Below, in pieces: positions 8,775 to 15,825 of a stretch of DNA of 32,088 nucleotides. Made by a program: the position numbers and the translations under genes. The stretch's first letter is position 1. Each line of letters opens with the position of its first letter. Source of the stretch: Phycisphaerales bacterium (GTDB lineage: Bacteria > Planctomycetota > Phycisphaerae > Phycisphaerales > UBA1924); NCBI GenBank assembly GCA_029260475.1, contig JAJDDE010000052.1, forward strand, positions 1-32,088. Reading direction: 5' to 3'. Below the pieces are notes generated by a model that was not told where the DNA came from, did no database searches, and saw nothing but the letters and a program-made list of their open reading frames with translations.

Positions 8775-9868
8775 CCATCCCCCGACGCACGATGATGGCC
8801 CGCCTGACACTCCCGCTGCTCACGGGCGCGATCGTCCTCTCCGGTGGCTGCGCAAACGACACGATGCCCGAGCCCTCCTCGCGGAGCGATGCGGCGGCGG
8901 TGGATCGGGCGCTGGAGGCCTCGGGCTCGACGACCTCGGGCGTGCGCGCCACGCCAATCGTGCTCTCGCAGGAAGCCTGGACCTTTTCGGGGCGCGATGG
9001 GTACATCATCCGAACGCCTCACTACCGGCTCTTCACGACCGAATCCGATCAGGTGCTTCGCGAGCGGATGCCGCTCTTCCTGGAGCACGCGATCGCGCAC
9101 TACCGCAGCGCGATCGCCGAGCTCCCCACGCCGAGCCAGAAGCTCGACACCTACCTCATGGACAACCGCCCGCAGTGGGAGACGCTCTCAAAGCGTCTCG
9201 AGGGCGAGCGAGGCGCGAGCCTGCTCCAGATCCAGCGGGGCGGGTACGCCTCCCGTGGCGTCGGCGTGTACTTCGACATCGGCCTCTACGACACCCTCGC
9301 GATCGCCGCCCACGAGGGCTGGCATCAGTACACCCAGCGGACCTTCCGCGACCCGCTCCCGGTCTGGCTGGAGGAGGGTCTGGCGACCTACATGGAGGGT
9401 CACTCCTGGCGCGGCGGGATCCCCGTCTTCCGCTCCTGGCAGAACCTCGAACGCTTCAACGCCCTCACGCGGGTGACCGAGGCGAGCGAACTGCTGAGCG
9501 TCGAGACGCTGATGACCCAGCGCCCGACGGACCTGCTGACCGACGACCCCGATTCTGTCCTGCGGTACTACGCACAGGTCTGGGCGCTCACGCACTTCTT
9601 CATGCACGCCGAAGAGGGCCGGTACGCACCGGGGCTCAGGTCGCTCCTCAACGACGCGGTGGAGGGGAGCCTCAACCGGCGTCTCGTGGACGTGGTGGGC
9701 CAGGCCGAGGCCTCGCGCTCGATCGGCTCCCGGACCGGCGACGCGGTCGCTCGGGCGTATTTTGAGTCGGACGGCGCGGGGCTTGACGAGGCGTACCGGG
9801 CGTTCGTGGCGAATATCACCAGGTCGGGTGCCCGCGACGCGATCTCGACGGGGCGTAGCCCGCTCTGA
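8771..9868 (+). CDS. Lipoprotein with HExxH zincin motif (DUF1570-like)
   Basis: A 365-residue exported lipoprotein. Residues 1-27 form a lipoprotein signal with lipobox LSGGC (Cys27). The rest resembles the planctomycete DUF1570/peptidase-MA-like group: AAHEGWHQYTQR (HEGWH at 181-185, the two zinc histidines and catalytic Glu), then WLEEGLATYMEGH at about 199-211, where the Glu of EEGLATY would be the third ligand. A gluzincin metallopeptidase role is inferred; the substrate is unknown. YRLFTTESDQVLRERMPLFL upstream is also typical of the group. Its ATG overlaps the valS stop (ATGA), with AGGAG at 8761-8765, so it is translated with valS. No functional link to valS is obvious. It could be a non-catalytic binding relative, but all motif residues are present. 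Confidence 0.8.
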   Translation: MTIPRRTMMARLTLPLLTGAIVLSGGCANDTMPEPSSRSDAAAVDRALEASGSTTSGVRATPIVLSQEAWTFSGRDGYIIRTPHYRLFTTESDQVLRERMPLFLEHAIAHYRSAIAELPTPSQKLDTYLMDNRPQWETLSKRLEGERGASLLQIQRGGYASRGVGVYFDIGLYDTLAIAAHEGWHQYTQRTFRDPLPVWLEEGLATYMEGHSWRGGIPVFRSWQNLERFNALTRVTEASELLSVETLMTQRPTDLLTDDPDSVLRYYAQVWALTHFFMHAEEGRYAPGLRSLLNDAVEGSLNRRLVDVVGQAEASRSIGSRTGDAVARAYFESDGAGLDEAYRAFVANITRSGARDAISTGRSPL

Positions 9869-9964
9869 TCGGCCTTCGATTCTTCGGCGACGATCCCGCT
9901 GACTTGCCCGGACTTCCCAGTTTCGTGGAGCCGTCCGAAAGAAATCAGCGAATACGATCCCATC

Positions 9965-10184
9965 GCCCGCAAGTGCCTTGCTCAGTGCAGACTTATGGGC
10001 TACGTTTCTCCCGGTGTGGTCCCCCCCAAATTACGGGTTGGATCAAGCGCATCCCTTGTGGATGCATCTCAAGATCGCTTTGCCCCGTGGACATTCGTCC
10101 ATGGCGATGGCTGCGGTCCCTTAATCTGGCTTCCCTCTTACTCAACGCCCTAGACTCGCAGCAATGTGAGTCTGGGGTTTTTTT
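9965..10184 (+). ncRNA. Putative structured small RNA
   Basis: The 333-bp gap 9869-10201 holds no convincing protein gene. Four hairpins lie in a row on the plus strand. They are 9965-9973 with 9992-10000 (8 of 9 pairs), 10049-10054 with 10060-10065 (perfect 6 bp), 10085-10092 with 10097-10104 (8 bp, one G-U, loop ATTC), and the terminator at 10148-10184. The nearest upstream stop is about 280 nt from the terminator, long for a 3' UTR. A weak -10-like TACGAT at 9953-9958 would start an RNA near 9965, giving about 220 nt. I found no match to tmRNA, RNase P or SRP RNA signatures. A 6S-like RNA is conceivable on length but not shown. A long 3' UTR of the lipoprotein mRNA is the alternative. Confidence 0.42.
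10148..10184 (+). terminator. Intrinsic terminator
   Basis: CCCTAGACTC pairs with GAGTCTGGGG (one T-G wobble) around a 10-nt loop and is followed by seven T residues, then ATTG. The T-run is on the plus strand only, so it ends rightward transcription and does not serve the leftward MFS gene whose stop is at 10202. It is the only classic Rho-independent terminator I see in the window. Confidence 0.85.
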
Positions 10185-10201
10185 ATTGCGAGTGGGACAC
10201 G

Positions 10202-11422
10202 TCAGAACGACCGGATCGGGCGGATCGCTCGTCGCAGAATGAGCGCCGCGATGCCCACGCCTACGCCTCCCACCAGGACGAGCACCCACGCGTCCACGTT
10301 CTTCGCCTCGATCAGGCCGAAGTCCGCCGCCCCGATCGCGAAAAGGGCCACCAGCGGCCCGCCGGTATAGCCCAGACCGATCATCGCCTCGTGCGCCCCC
10401 CCCGCGTCCACCTGGGCGTTGCCGACCTCCATCGCGTAGTACAGCGCGGCGGCGTAAGCGGTCCCGATCCCGATCCCCAGCACCACCAACGCACCCACCG
10501 CCCACCACGGTGTTGTTGCCAGCAGGACACCCGCGAAACCGAGCGCCATCGCGCCTCCAGCCCAGATCAGGGTGCGCCGCCTCCCGTGCCAGCCGTGCCA
10601 CCGTTCAAGGACCACGAACGCGAGGACACGCGACCCCATCCAGGCTGAGGCGTAGAGCACGCGATCGGACTCCGCGACACCGAGCGCACTGAAACGGGCG
10701 GGGAGAATGGGTGTCATCGCGGCGTGGAGCACGTAGCTCCCCATCAGCAGCATCCGGAAGCAGGAGAGCAGCCGCCGATAGGTCACGGCCTCCTCCGGAT
10801 CATGCTCGTGGGCCGCTGAGCCGTGCCGAGGCGGAACAGGCGGGAGCGCCATCGCGAACGCGGCTCCAAGGGCGTGGACGATCGCGAGGCCGTAGAAGAC
10901 CTGGCCCGGGTCGCTCGCCAGCAGCGGGCGCATGAGCCAGTACGACGCGAAGGTGGCGCTCGCCCAGACGAGATTGAACTTGCCCGTCGCTCGGCGGAGG
11001 TCCTTGGCTCTTCGCCCGCCCGACACGAAGCCCTCGACCAGCGGCCACAGCATCCCCGTGAGCGGCCCGAAGAAGGCGACGAAGACCCAGATCGCCCAGG
11101 CATCCCGGATGTACCCCGCAAAGAGACAGACGAGCGCGATGCCGATGAACACGCCGACGAGCACGCCGCGCTCACAGAGCCCGGTCACCCGCTCGAGCTT
11201 TCGTGTAATCCGCCCGGAGAGGAACGCCGCGGGCACGAAGACCACACCAAAGAAAACCCCCAGCCACAGGTTCGCGGCCTTGCTGAACTCGTGCATCTGG
11301 TCGGCGATGAAATACACGCCGTTGGTCGCGGCCCCCGTGCCCACGGATCCGAACCACGTGATCACCAGCCCGAGCCAGAGCGGGGCTGCGGCAGAAACCT
11401 TGATGTCGCTCGATGTCTCCAC
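10202..11422 (-). CDS. Major facilitator superfamily transporter
   Basis: A 406-residue integral membrane protein with about 12 hydrophobic segments split by a charged central loop (RHGSAAHEHDPEEAVTYRR, residues ~205-225), the usual 6+6 MFS layout. Loop 2-3 (SGRITRKLERVTG) is a loose version of the MFS motif A. Substrate cannot be predicted; there is no neighbouring pathway gene to help. The start is GTG at 11422, with no good Shine-Dalgarno sequence, and the gene is divergent from tRNA-Arg, whose promoter lies immediately upstream. Length and hydropathy support a full-length gene. The RWHGWHGRRR segment is an unusually basic cytoplasmic loop. Confidence 0.8.
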   Translation of the reverse strand: METSSDIKVSAAAPLWLGLVITWFGSVGTGAATNGVYFIADQMHEFSKAANLWLGVFFGVVFVPAAFLSGRITRKLERVTGLCERGVLVGVFIGIALVCLFAGYIRDAWAIWVFVAFFGPLTGMLWPLVEGFVSGGRRAKDLRRATGKFNLVWASATFASYWLMRPLLASDPGQVFYGLAIVHALGAAFAMALPPVPPRHGSAAHEHDPEEAVTYRRLLSCFRMLLMGSYVLHAAMTPILPARFSALGVAESDRVLYASAWMGSRVLAFVVLERWHGWHGRRRTLIWAGGAMALGFAGVLLATTPWWAVGALVVLGIGIGTAYAAALYYAMEVGNAQVDAGGAHEAMIGLGYTGGPLVALFAIGAADFGLIEAKNVDAWVLVLVGGVGVGIAALILRRAIRPIRSF

Positions 11423-11431
11423 GGTTCGTGT

Positions 11432-11460
11432 TTGTCCACCCTCGTGCTGGCTCGTATGAT
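11432..11460 (+). promoter_or_regulatory. Sigma70-type promoter of tRNA-Arg
   Basis: TTGTCC (-35, 11432-11437), a 17-bp spacer and TATGAT (-10, 11455-11460) form the clearest housekeeping promoter in the window. Transcription would start near 11467, about 23 nt before the mature tRNA. Confidence 0.8.
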
Positions 11461-11489
11461 CGCGACCTTACGCCGATCCCCGGCGTCAG

Positions 11490-11563
11490 GTGTGTGTAGC
11501 TCAATTGGATAGAGCGCTGGCCTCCGAAGCCAGAGGTTGGAGGTTCGAGTCCTCCCACGCACG
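11490..11563 (+). tRNA. tRNA-Arg, anticodon CCG
   Basis: A complete cloverleaf folds over 74 nt. The acceptor stem is GTGTGTG with CACGCAC (one G-T pair), with discriminator G at 11563. The D stem is GCTC/GAGC with AATTGGAT in the loop, and the anticodon stem is CTGGC/GCCAG. The anticodon loop CTCCGAA carries anticodon CCG at 11524-11526, which reads the Arg codon CGG. The T arm is GGAGG-TTCGAGT-CCTCC. The 3' CCA is not encoded (GCT follows), so it must be added by the nucleotidyltransferase. No integrase or att-like repeat lies beside it. Confidence 0.97.
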
Positions 11564-11575
11564 CTTTCGGTGCCC

Positions 11576-12889
11576 TCAGAGGCGTTTGACGATGATCCCG
11601 GTGCGATCGTCGTCCGCAGGGGCTCCGCCGCTGAACCTGTCCAACGCCGCGGTGAGCGTCACGAGCATGTCGTCGGCCGTCTCGTGCCGCTGCTCGTGCA
11701 GCAGGTCCAGAACCCGTGTGATGCCGAAGAGCTCCCCATCGGGCGCAGCGGTCTCGAAGAACCCGTCGGACAGCACCGCGAAGAGGTCGCCCCGCTCCAG
11801 CACGAAGGGTGGAGCGGGATCGCCGATGAACTCGGGCATGATGCCCATCGGGCATCCGTTGGCCTTGAACGACTCGGCGTCCTTGTCCAATCGACCCGCC
11901 GCGTGGATGTGTAGCAACGGCGCCTGCCCGGCGCTCTGCCAGCGGATCTCGTGCCGGTCGCAATCCAGCTCTCCGATGAACGCGGTGACGAAACGGCCTG
12001 CGGGTAGGTCCTCACACGACTGCTCGTTCACGGCGCGGATGATGCTCTCGAGCGAGCCGCCGAGCCGGGCCGCGAGGCGGATCATCGCGAGCGTGCTGAC
12101 CGAGGAGATCGCGGGGCCAACGCCGTGCCCGGTCGCGTCGGCGAGGAAGAGCAGCGCGTCGGCCGGATAACCCTCACGCCCCTGGATCTGGCGCAGGTCG
12201 ATGACGTCGAAGGCGTCCCCGCCCGTCTCGTCCGCGGGGCTGAAGCTCGCGCCGATGTCGTACCCCTCGAGGCTCGGCATCTCGCTGGACTGGGCGGCGG
12301 ACTGGATCATCGCCGCGATCTTGAGGTCCGCCTGGTACCGCTCTTTCTCGCGCTCCGCCTCGATGAGAGAGGCACGCTTGATCGCGACCGCCGCGAGCTC
12401 GGCGAGGCGCATGGCTATCGCGTGGCAGCGCGGGGTGAACCCGTCGGCGCCGGTGGTGTTGAGCACCTGGGCGACTCCGACGAGTTTCTCTTCGGTATCG
12501 AGCAGCGGGACCGACAGGATGTCGCGTGTCCGGAAGCCCGTGGCCTTATCGATCGCCTGATTGAATCGGTCGTCGGCGTACGCATCGGGGATGTGAACGA
12601 TCCGGCGCGACTTCGCCGCCTCGCCCACGATCCCCGCATCGGCTGGCAGGCGCAGGTCTTCGGGCAAGCCGTGGGCCTTGGTCGCGAAGAGCTCGTGCGT
12701 TTTTTCGTCGTACTGGAAGACGCTCGCACGCTCGGCCCGCAGCACGTCGCGCATCCCGTTGATGACCTGTTCGAGGACGGGCTCGAGGGCCGCGGTCTGC
12801 GCGAGGCTCCGGGCGACGTCGAGGATCTGAACGTACGCCTCCGACGGGAGTTCGTCGTGGTGCTGAGATGGGGCGCCTGAATCGGGCAT
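11576..12889 (-). CDS. GAF domain-SpoIIE/PP2C serine phosphatase (RsbU-like)
   Basis: A 437-residue cytoplasmic protein. Residues ~20-175 form a GAF sensor domain (LEPVLEQVINGMRDVLRAERASVFQY, then AGIVGEAAKSRRIVHIPDAY and ILSVPLLDTEEKLVGVAQVLN). A short helical linker (~176-200) leads to a SpoIIE-type PP2C phosphatase: GGDAFDV (223-229), DATGHGVGPA (251-260), SDGFFE (374-379) and DDDRTGIIV (426-434) supply the metal-binding aspartates. Enzymes of this design dephosphorylate STAS-domain anti-anti-sigma factors in response to a signal sensed by GAF. A STAS protein and an RsbW-like kinase are encoded about 4 kb away at 16654-17530 and are plausible partners. It follows ftsY by 19 bp on the same strand and may be co-transcribed with it or have its own start. 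Confidence 0.92.
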   Translation of the reverse strand: MPDSGAPSQHHDELPSEAYVQILDVARSLAQTAALEPVLEQVINGMRDVLRAERASVFQYDEKTHELFATKAHGLPEDLRLPADAGIVGEAAKSRRIVHIPDAYADDRFNQAIDKATGFRTRDILSVPLLDTEEKLVGVAQVLNTTGADGFTPRCHAIAMRLAELAAVAIKRASLIEAEREKERYQADLKIAAMIQSAAQSSEMPSLEGYDIGASFSPADETGGDAFDVIDLRQIQGREGYPADALLFLADATGHGVGPAISSVSTLAMIRLAARLGGSLESIIRAVNEQSCEDLPAGRFVTAFIGELDCDRHEIRWQSAGQAPLLHIHAAGRLDKDAESFKANGCPMGIMPEFIGDPAPPFVLERGDLFAVLSDGFFETAAPDGELFGITRVLDLLHEQRHETADDMLVTLTAALDRFSGGAPADDDRTGIIVKRL

Positions 12890-12898
12890 CGCCCCGCG

Positions 12899-12904
12899 AG
12901 GATA
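12899..12904 (-). promoter_or_regulatory. TANNNT box (TATCCT) 9 nt before the GAF-SpoIIE gene
   Basis: Minus-strand TATCCT lies 9 nt before the ATG at 12889 in the short gap after ftsY. It is a possible -10 element for a near-leaderless transcript. No -35 is evident, and read-through from ftsY is equally possible. Confidence 0.3.
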
Positions 12905-12908
12905 CCGC

Positions 12909-13853
12909 TCAGCCGCGAGCGGCGGGCGCTTCGTCCTCGAACATCGCCTCGACGAAGGCCACGGGGTCGAAGGGCTCCACGTCCTCGGGTCTCTCGCCGA
13001 TGCCCACGAATTTCACGGGCACCCCCACCTCGTCGTGGATCGCGACGACGACGCCGCCCTTGGCGGTTCCGTCTAGCTTCGCGAGGAAGATGCCGGTGAC
13101 GTCTGTCGCCTCGGTGAAGCTCTTGGCCTGATTGACGGCGTTCTGGCCCGTGGTCGCGTCGAGGACCAGCAGCACCTCGTGCGGCGCGCCCTCGATCTTT
13201 CTGGTGGTCACGTCCCGGATCTTGGTGAGCTGGCGCATGAGCGAGGCCTCATTGTGCAGCCGTCCCGCGGTGTCGATCAGCAGCACGTCCACGTTGCGCG
13301 TGATCGCGGCCTCGCAGGCATCGAACGCGACAGCAGCCGGGTCGCCCCCCTCCTGCCCCTTGACCACCTGCACCCCGAGCCGCTCGGACCAGATCTCGAG
13401 CTGCCGGACCGCGCCTGCGCGGAACGTGTCGCACGCCGCGAGGAGGACCGTCTTGTTCTGGTCGCGCAGCGCACTCGCGATCTTGGCGACGCTGGTGGTC
13501 TTGCCGACGCCGTTGACACCCGCGACGAGGATCACCGTGGGCCCGCTCGTCGCGAACCGCAGCTCGCGGTCCTGGGCGGGCCACAGCGCCTTCAGCTCGT
13601 CCTTGAGGTACTCCAACACCTCATCGCCCGTGGTCATGGTGCCCGAGCGGTAGGCCTTCTTCACGCCCTCGATCAGCCGGAGCGTGGTCTTGACGCCAAC
13701 GTCCGACTGGATCAGACGCGCTTCGAGCTCGTTGATCAGCTCGTCGTCGAGCCTGCGACCGATGAGGATCGATCGGAGGCCGCCCACGAAGGTATCGCGG
13801 GTCTTCGCGAGGCCCTTTTTGACCTTGGCGATAGCGGACTTGAAGAGTTTCAC
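12909..13853 (-). CDS. ftsY: Signal recognition particle receptor
   Basis: A 314-residue SRP GTPase that docks ribosome-SRP complexes at the inner membrane. The N domain (residues ~1-95) starts VKLFKSAIAKVKKGL, a short amphipathic helix likely to bind lipid. The long acidic A domain of E. coli FtsY is absent. The G domain has GVNGVGKTTS (112-121), DTFRAGAVRQLE (142-153), DTAGR (194-198), TKLDG-type LAKLDGTAKGG (257-267) and FVGIGERPEDVEPF (282-295). I chose GTG at 13853 because it overlaps the nusB stop (GTGA) and begins the conserved N-terminal helix. The gene is the third of ribH-nusB-ftsY. Confidence 0.96.
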   Translation of the reverse strand: MKLFKSAIAKVKKGLAKTRDTFVGGLRSILIGRRLDDELINELEARLIQSDVGVKTTLRLIEGVKKAYRSGTMTTGDEVLEYLKDELKALWPAQDRELRFATSGPTVILVAGVNGVGKTTSVAKIASALRDQNKTVLLAACDTFRAGAVRQLEIWSERLGVQVVKGQEGGDPAAVAFDACEAAITRNVDVLLIDTAGRLHNEASLMRQLTKIRDVTTRKIEGAPHEVLLVLDATTGQNAVNQAKSFTEATDVTGIFLAKLDGTAKGGVVVAIHDEVGVPVKFVGIGERPEDVEPFDPVAFVEAMFEDEAPAARG

Positions 13854-14299
13854 GCGTGGTCCTCGGTCGGCTCGGTGCGCGTGGGCAAGGCCTTGTAGAC
13901 CTTGTCGAGCACGCCGTTGACGAACGCGGGCGAGCGATCCGTGGAATACGCCTTCGCCAGACGGACGGCCTCGGCGATCGCGACCTTGGGGGGTGCGGCG
14001 CCGCTCTCCATCTCGAACATCGCGAGGCGGATGATCGCCCGGTCCACCGCGGGCTGACGGTGGCTGGGCCACGAAGGCGCGAGGTCGCGGATCGTCGCGT
14101 CGTGCTCGCGCCGCTTGGCGAACGCGCCCATCGCGAGCCCGAGGGCCTTCTCGAGGTCGTTCTCTGTGAACGGCGTGGACAGGTCCTCGGCGGACTGCTC
14201 CATCGCGCTGCGGACCTCGCTTTCGTCGGGCTCGGTCTGTGCGTCCAACTGATAGAGCGCGAGGAACGCGAGACGCCGGATATCGCGGGGCTTGCTCAT
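13850..14299 (-). CDS. nusB: Transcription antitermination factor NusB
   Basis: A 149-residue all-helical RNA-binding protein that works with NusE at boxA to prevent premature termination of rRNA operons. RRLAFLALYQLDA (8-20) is the family N-terminal signature (RR-A-LALYQ-D). ILRLA-like AIIRLAMFEME (88-98), PPKVAIAEAVRLAKAYS (103-119) and SPAFVNGVLDKV (123-134) are also conserved. Length is typical. Its ATG overlaps the ribH stop (ATGA) and its stop overlaps the ftsY GTG, so all three genes should be translationally coupled. ribH-nusB adjacency is common in bacteria. Confidence 0.95.
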   Translation of the reverse strand: MSKPRDIRRLAFLALYQLDAQTEPDESEVRSAMEQSAEDLSTPFTENDLEKALGLAMGAFAKRREHDATIRDLAPSWPSHRQPAVDRAIIRLAMFEMESGAAPPKVAIAEAVRLAKAYSTDRSPAFVNGVLDKVYKALPTRTEPTEDHA

Positions 14300-14781
14300 G
14301 CCTCCACCTCGCTGATTTCGGTGAGCAGCGCGTCCGTCAGGCCAAGCATGGTGAGGGCCGCTTCTACGGCCTCGGCGCCCTTGTTGCCCATCGCGCCCCC
14401 GGCACGCGCCTCCGCCTGCTCGGCCTTCGAGACCGTCAGCAGCCCGAATCCGACCGGGAGTTCCGCGGAGAGAGCCGCGAGCGACTGGCTGACGCTCTGG
14501 TTGATGAAGAGGTCGTGCTCCGTCTCGCCCTTGATCACGCAGCCGAGGCAGACGACCACGTCGGCCCCCGACTCCGCCGCCGCCGATGCCCCGGCGACCA
14601 ACTCCCAAGCGCCCGGGACGGGGACGATCGAGACGTCGGCGTCCGGCGCGAGACGCCCGATCGCCTCGAGGGCACCCGCGCAGAGAGCGTCGGTGATCCA
14701 GCGGTTGTAACGGCTCACCACGATCGCGATCGCGGGGCGGGCGATCGGGGCGGGCTCGATGGTGCGGGGCGTGGGTGACAT
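14296..14781 (-). CDS. ribH: 6,7-dimethyl-8-ribityllumazine synthase
   Basis: A 161-residue riboflavin-pathway enzyme that condenses 5-amino-6-ribitylamino-uracil with 3,4-dihydroxybutanone phosphate. Signatures are VVSRYNRWITDALCAGAL (21-38, where SRYN binds the pyrimidine), VPGAWELV (55-62), CLGCVIKGETEHDLF (78-92, with the conserved His89), VGFGLLTVSKAEQAEARAG and NKGAEAVEAAL. There is no riboflavin (FMN) riboswitch element upstream: the divergent gap to the UbiA gene is only 63 bp. The gene heads the operon with nusB and ftsY. Confidence 0.96.
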   Translation of the reverse strand: MSPTPRTIEPAPIARPAIAIVVSRYNRWITDALCAGALEAIGRLAPDADVSIVPVPGAWELVAGASAAAESGADVVVCLGCVIKGETEHDLFINQSVSQSLAALSAELPVGFGLLTVSKAEQAEARAGGAMGNKGAEAVEAALTMLGLTDALLTEISEVEA

Positions 14782-14789
14782 GGGTCGGG

Positions 14790-14795
14790 ATCATA
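14790..14795 (-). promoter_or_regulatory. -10 box (TATGAT) 8 nt before ribH
   Basis: Minus-strand TATGAT, a 5-of-6 match to the -10 consensus, lies 8 nt before the ribH ATG. Transcription would begin at or within a base or two of the start codon, so the mRNA would be leaderless. No Shine-Dalgarno sequence is present and no good -35 element is visible. Confidence 0.6.
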
Positions 14796-14832
14796 GGGCG
14801 CGAATCGGAGGCGTCCCGCCCGTCTCTGCCCG

Positions 14833-14838
14833 TACGAT
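14833..14838 (+). promoter_or_regulatory. -10 box (TACGAT) 6 nt before the UbiA-family gene
   Basis: TACGAT is followed by CCGCCG and then the ATG at 14845. The spacing places the transcription start on the start codon. There is no Shine-Dalgarno sequence. It is divergent from the ribH box, 37 bp away. Confidence 0.55.
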
Positions 14839-14844
14839 CCGCCG

Positions 14845-15825
14845 ATGGATTCCCTTGTCGTCCGACTCTCGCCCGTCCTGCACCTCACCCGCATCACCCA
14901 CGCGGTCGCTGCGGTCGGCAACGTGTGGTTCGTCCTCCTCTGGACGCGGGCGGTGGAAGCCGATCGGTCGCCCCAGGACACCCGCATCATCAGCGAGCCT
15001 TTGTGGACCGTGCTCTCTGCGGGTGCCGTGCTCGGGGTCGCCCTCTTCGCCTTCGCGATGATCGTGCACGACGCCTACGACGAGCGGCGCGACCGCACGA
15101 TGAGCCCCGACCGCCCCCTGGCTTCTGGCGCCATCTCGCACGCCTCGGCGATCGCGATCGCGACGCTCTCCCTGCTCGCGAGCGTCGTCGCGGGGGCGTG
15201 GCTGGGGGACGAGTCGCTGTGGATCGTGTGCGCCGTCGCGGCGGGCGTGGTGATCTACCACAGCGCGTTCCGCGCCGTGCCATCGATCGGCCTGGTCTTC
15301 ATCGGGCTCATCTACGCGGGGCACATGGTCTCGCCCAACCCTCGGCTGGGTTTCATGTGGCCCGTGGTCTGGGCGATGACGCACGCGCTGCTCGTGGGGC
15401 TCATGGCCCACCGCCTCGCGGACCGCCGCCCCGCGCTCGACGGGCGTGCGCTCTTCGTCTCGGGCATGGGCTGGGGCGTGTGGTCCATGCTCCTCCTCTC
15501 TCTCGGGCGCCTGCGCACCGGCAGTTGGTGGCCCGAGGGCGTTCCGCCCTGGACCATCGGAGCCCAGTTGCTGCTCATCGGCGTCTTCGCGGGTGTCGCG
15601 TGGCGCAAGGCGTCACGGACGCGATCGCGAGCGCGCAGCGCCGAGAAAGTGCGCCGCTACGGAGCGCTGTGGCAGCCGCTGTACGCCGTCGTGTGGTGTC
15701 TCGGCGCCGCGCTCTGGGACGAAGCGATGGTGCTGGGCGTGCTCGCGGGCATCGGCTTCTTGACGCTGACGTTCCTGCGCGAGATCTACTCGCTCATCGA
15801 GCAGCCCGTGGGGTACCGGCGTTAG
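14845..15825 (+). CDS. UbiA-family prenyltransferase-like membrane protein
   Basis: A 326-residue polytopic membrane protein with about eight hydrophobic helices. HDAYDERRDRTMSPDRPLASG (75-95) matches the first aspartate-rich motif and following P-x-RP-x2-SG signature of UbiA-type aromatic or lipid prenyltransferases, where the aspartates bind Mg-diphosphate. I could not identify the second aspartate-rich motif with confidence; ADRRPALDG in the middle of the protein is a poor match. The acceptor substrate (quinone, heme, or a lipid) is therefore open. No other quinone or heme gene is adjacent. Its stop overlaps the convergent mlaE-like gene by 4 bp. The start ATG is supported by the TACGAT box. 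Confidence 0.72.
   Translation: MDSLVVRLSPVLHLTRITHAVAAVGNVWFVLLWTRAVEADRSPQDTRIISEPLWTVLSAGAVLGVALFAFAMIVHDAYDERRDRTMSPDRPLASGAISHASAIAIATLSLLASVVAGAWLGDESLWIVCAVAAGVVIYHSAFRAVPSIGLVFIGLIYAGHMVSPNPRLGFMWPVVWAMTHALLVGLMAHRLADRRPALDGRALFVSGMGWGVWSMLLLSLGRLRTGSWWPEGVPPWTIGAQLLLIGVFAGVAWRKASRTRSRARSAEKVRRYGALWQPLYAVVWCLGAALWDEAMVLGVLAGIGFLTLTFLREIYSLIEQPVGYRR

Noticed and set aside
6903-8810. 635-residue minus-strand ORF opposite valS
   Set aside because: Shadow of the valS 3' half; no domain and low-complexity composition.
10148-10184. Terminator serving the leftward MFS gene
   Set aside because: The T-run follows the hairpin only on the plus strand; on the minus strand the stem is followed by GC-rich mixed sequence.
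9904-10242. 112-residue plus-strand ORF in the large gap
   Set aside because: It runs through the terminator hairpin, has no ribosome-binding site, and its Cys/Trp/Arg-rich sequence resembles no protein family.
11490-11563. tRNA-Arg as an attachment site for an integrated element
   Set aside because: No integrase gene and no partial tRNA repeat elsewhere in the window; the flanks are ordinary genes.
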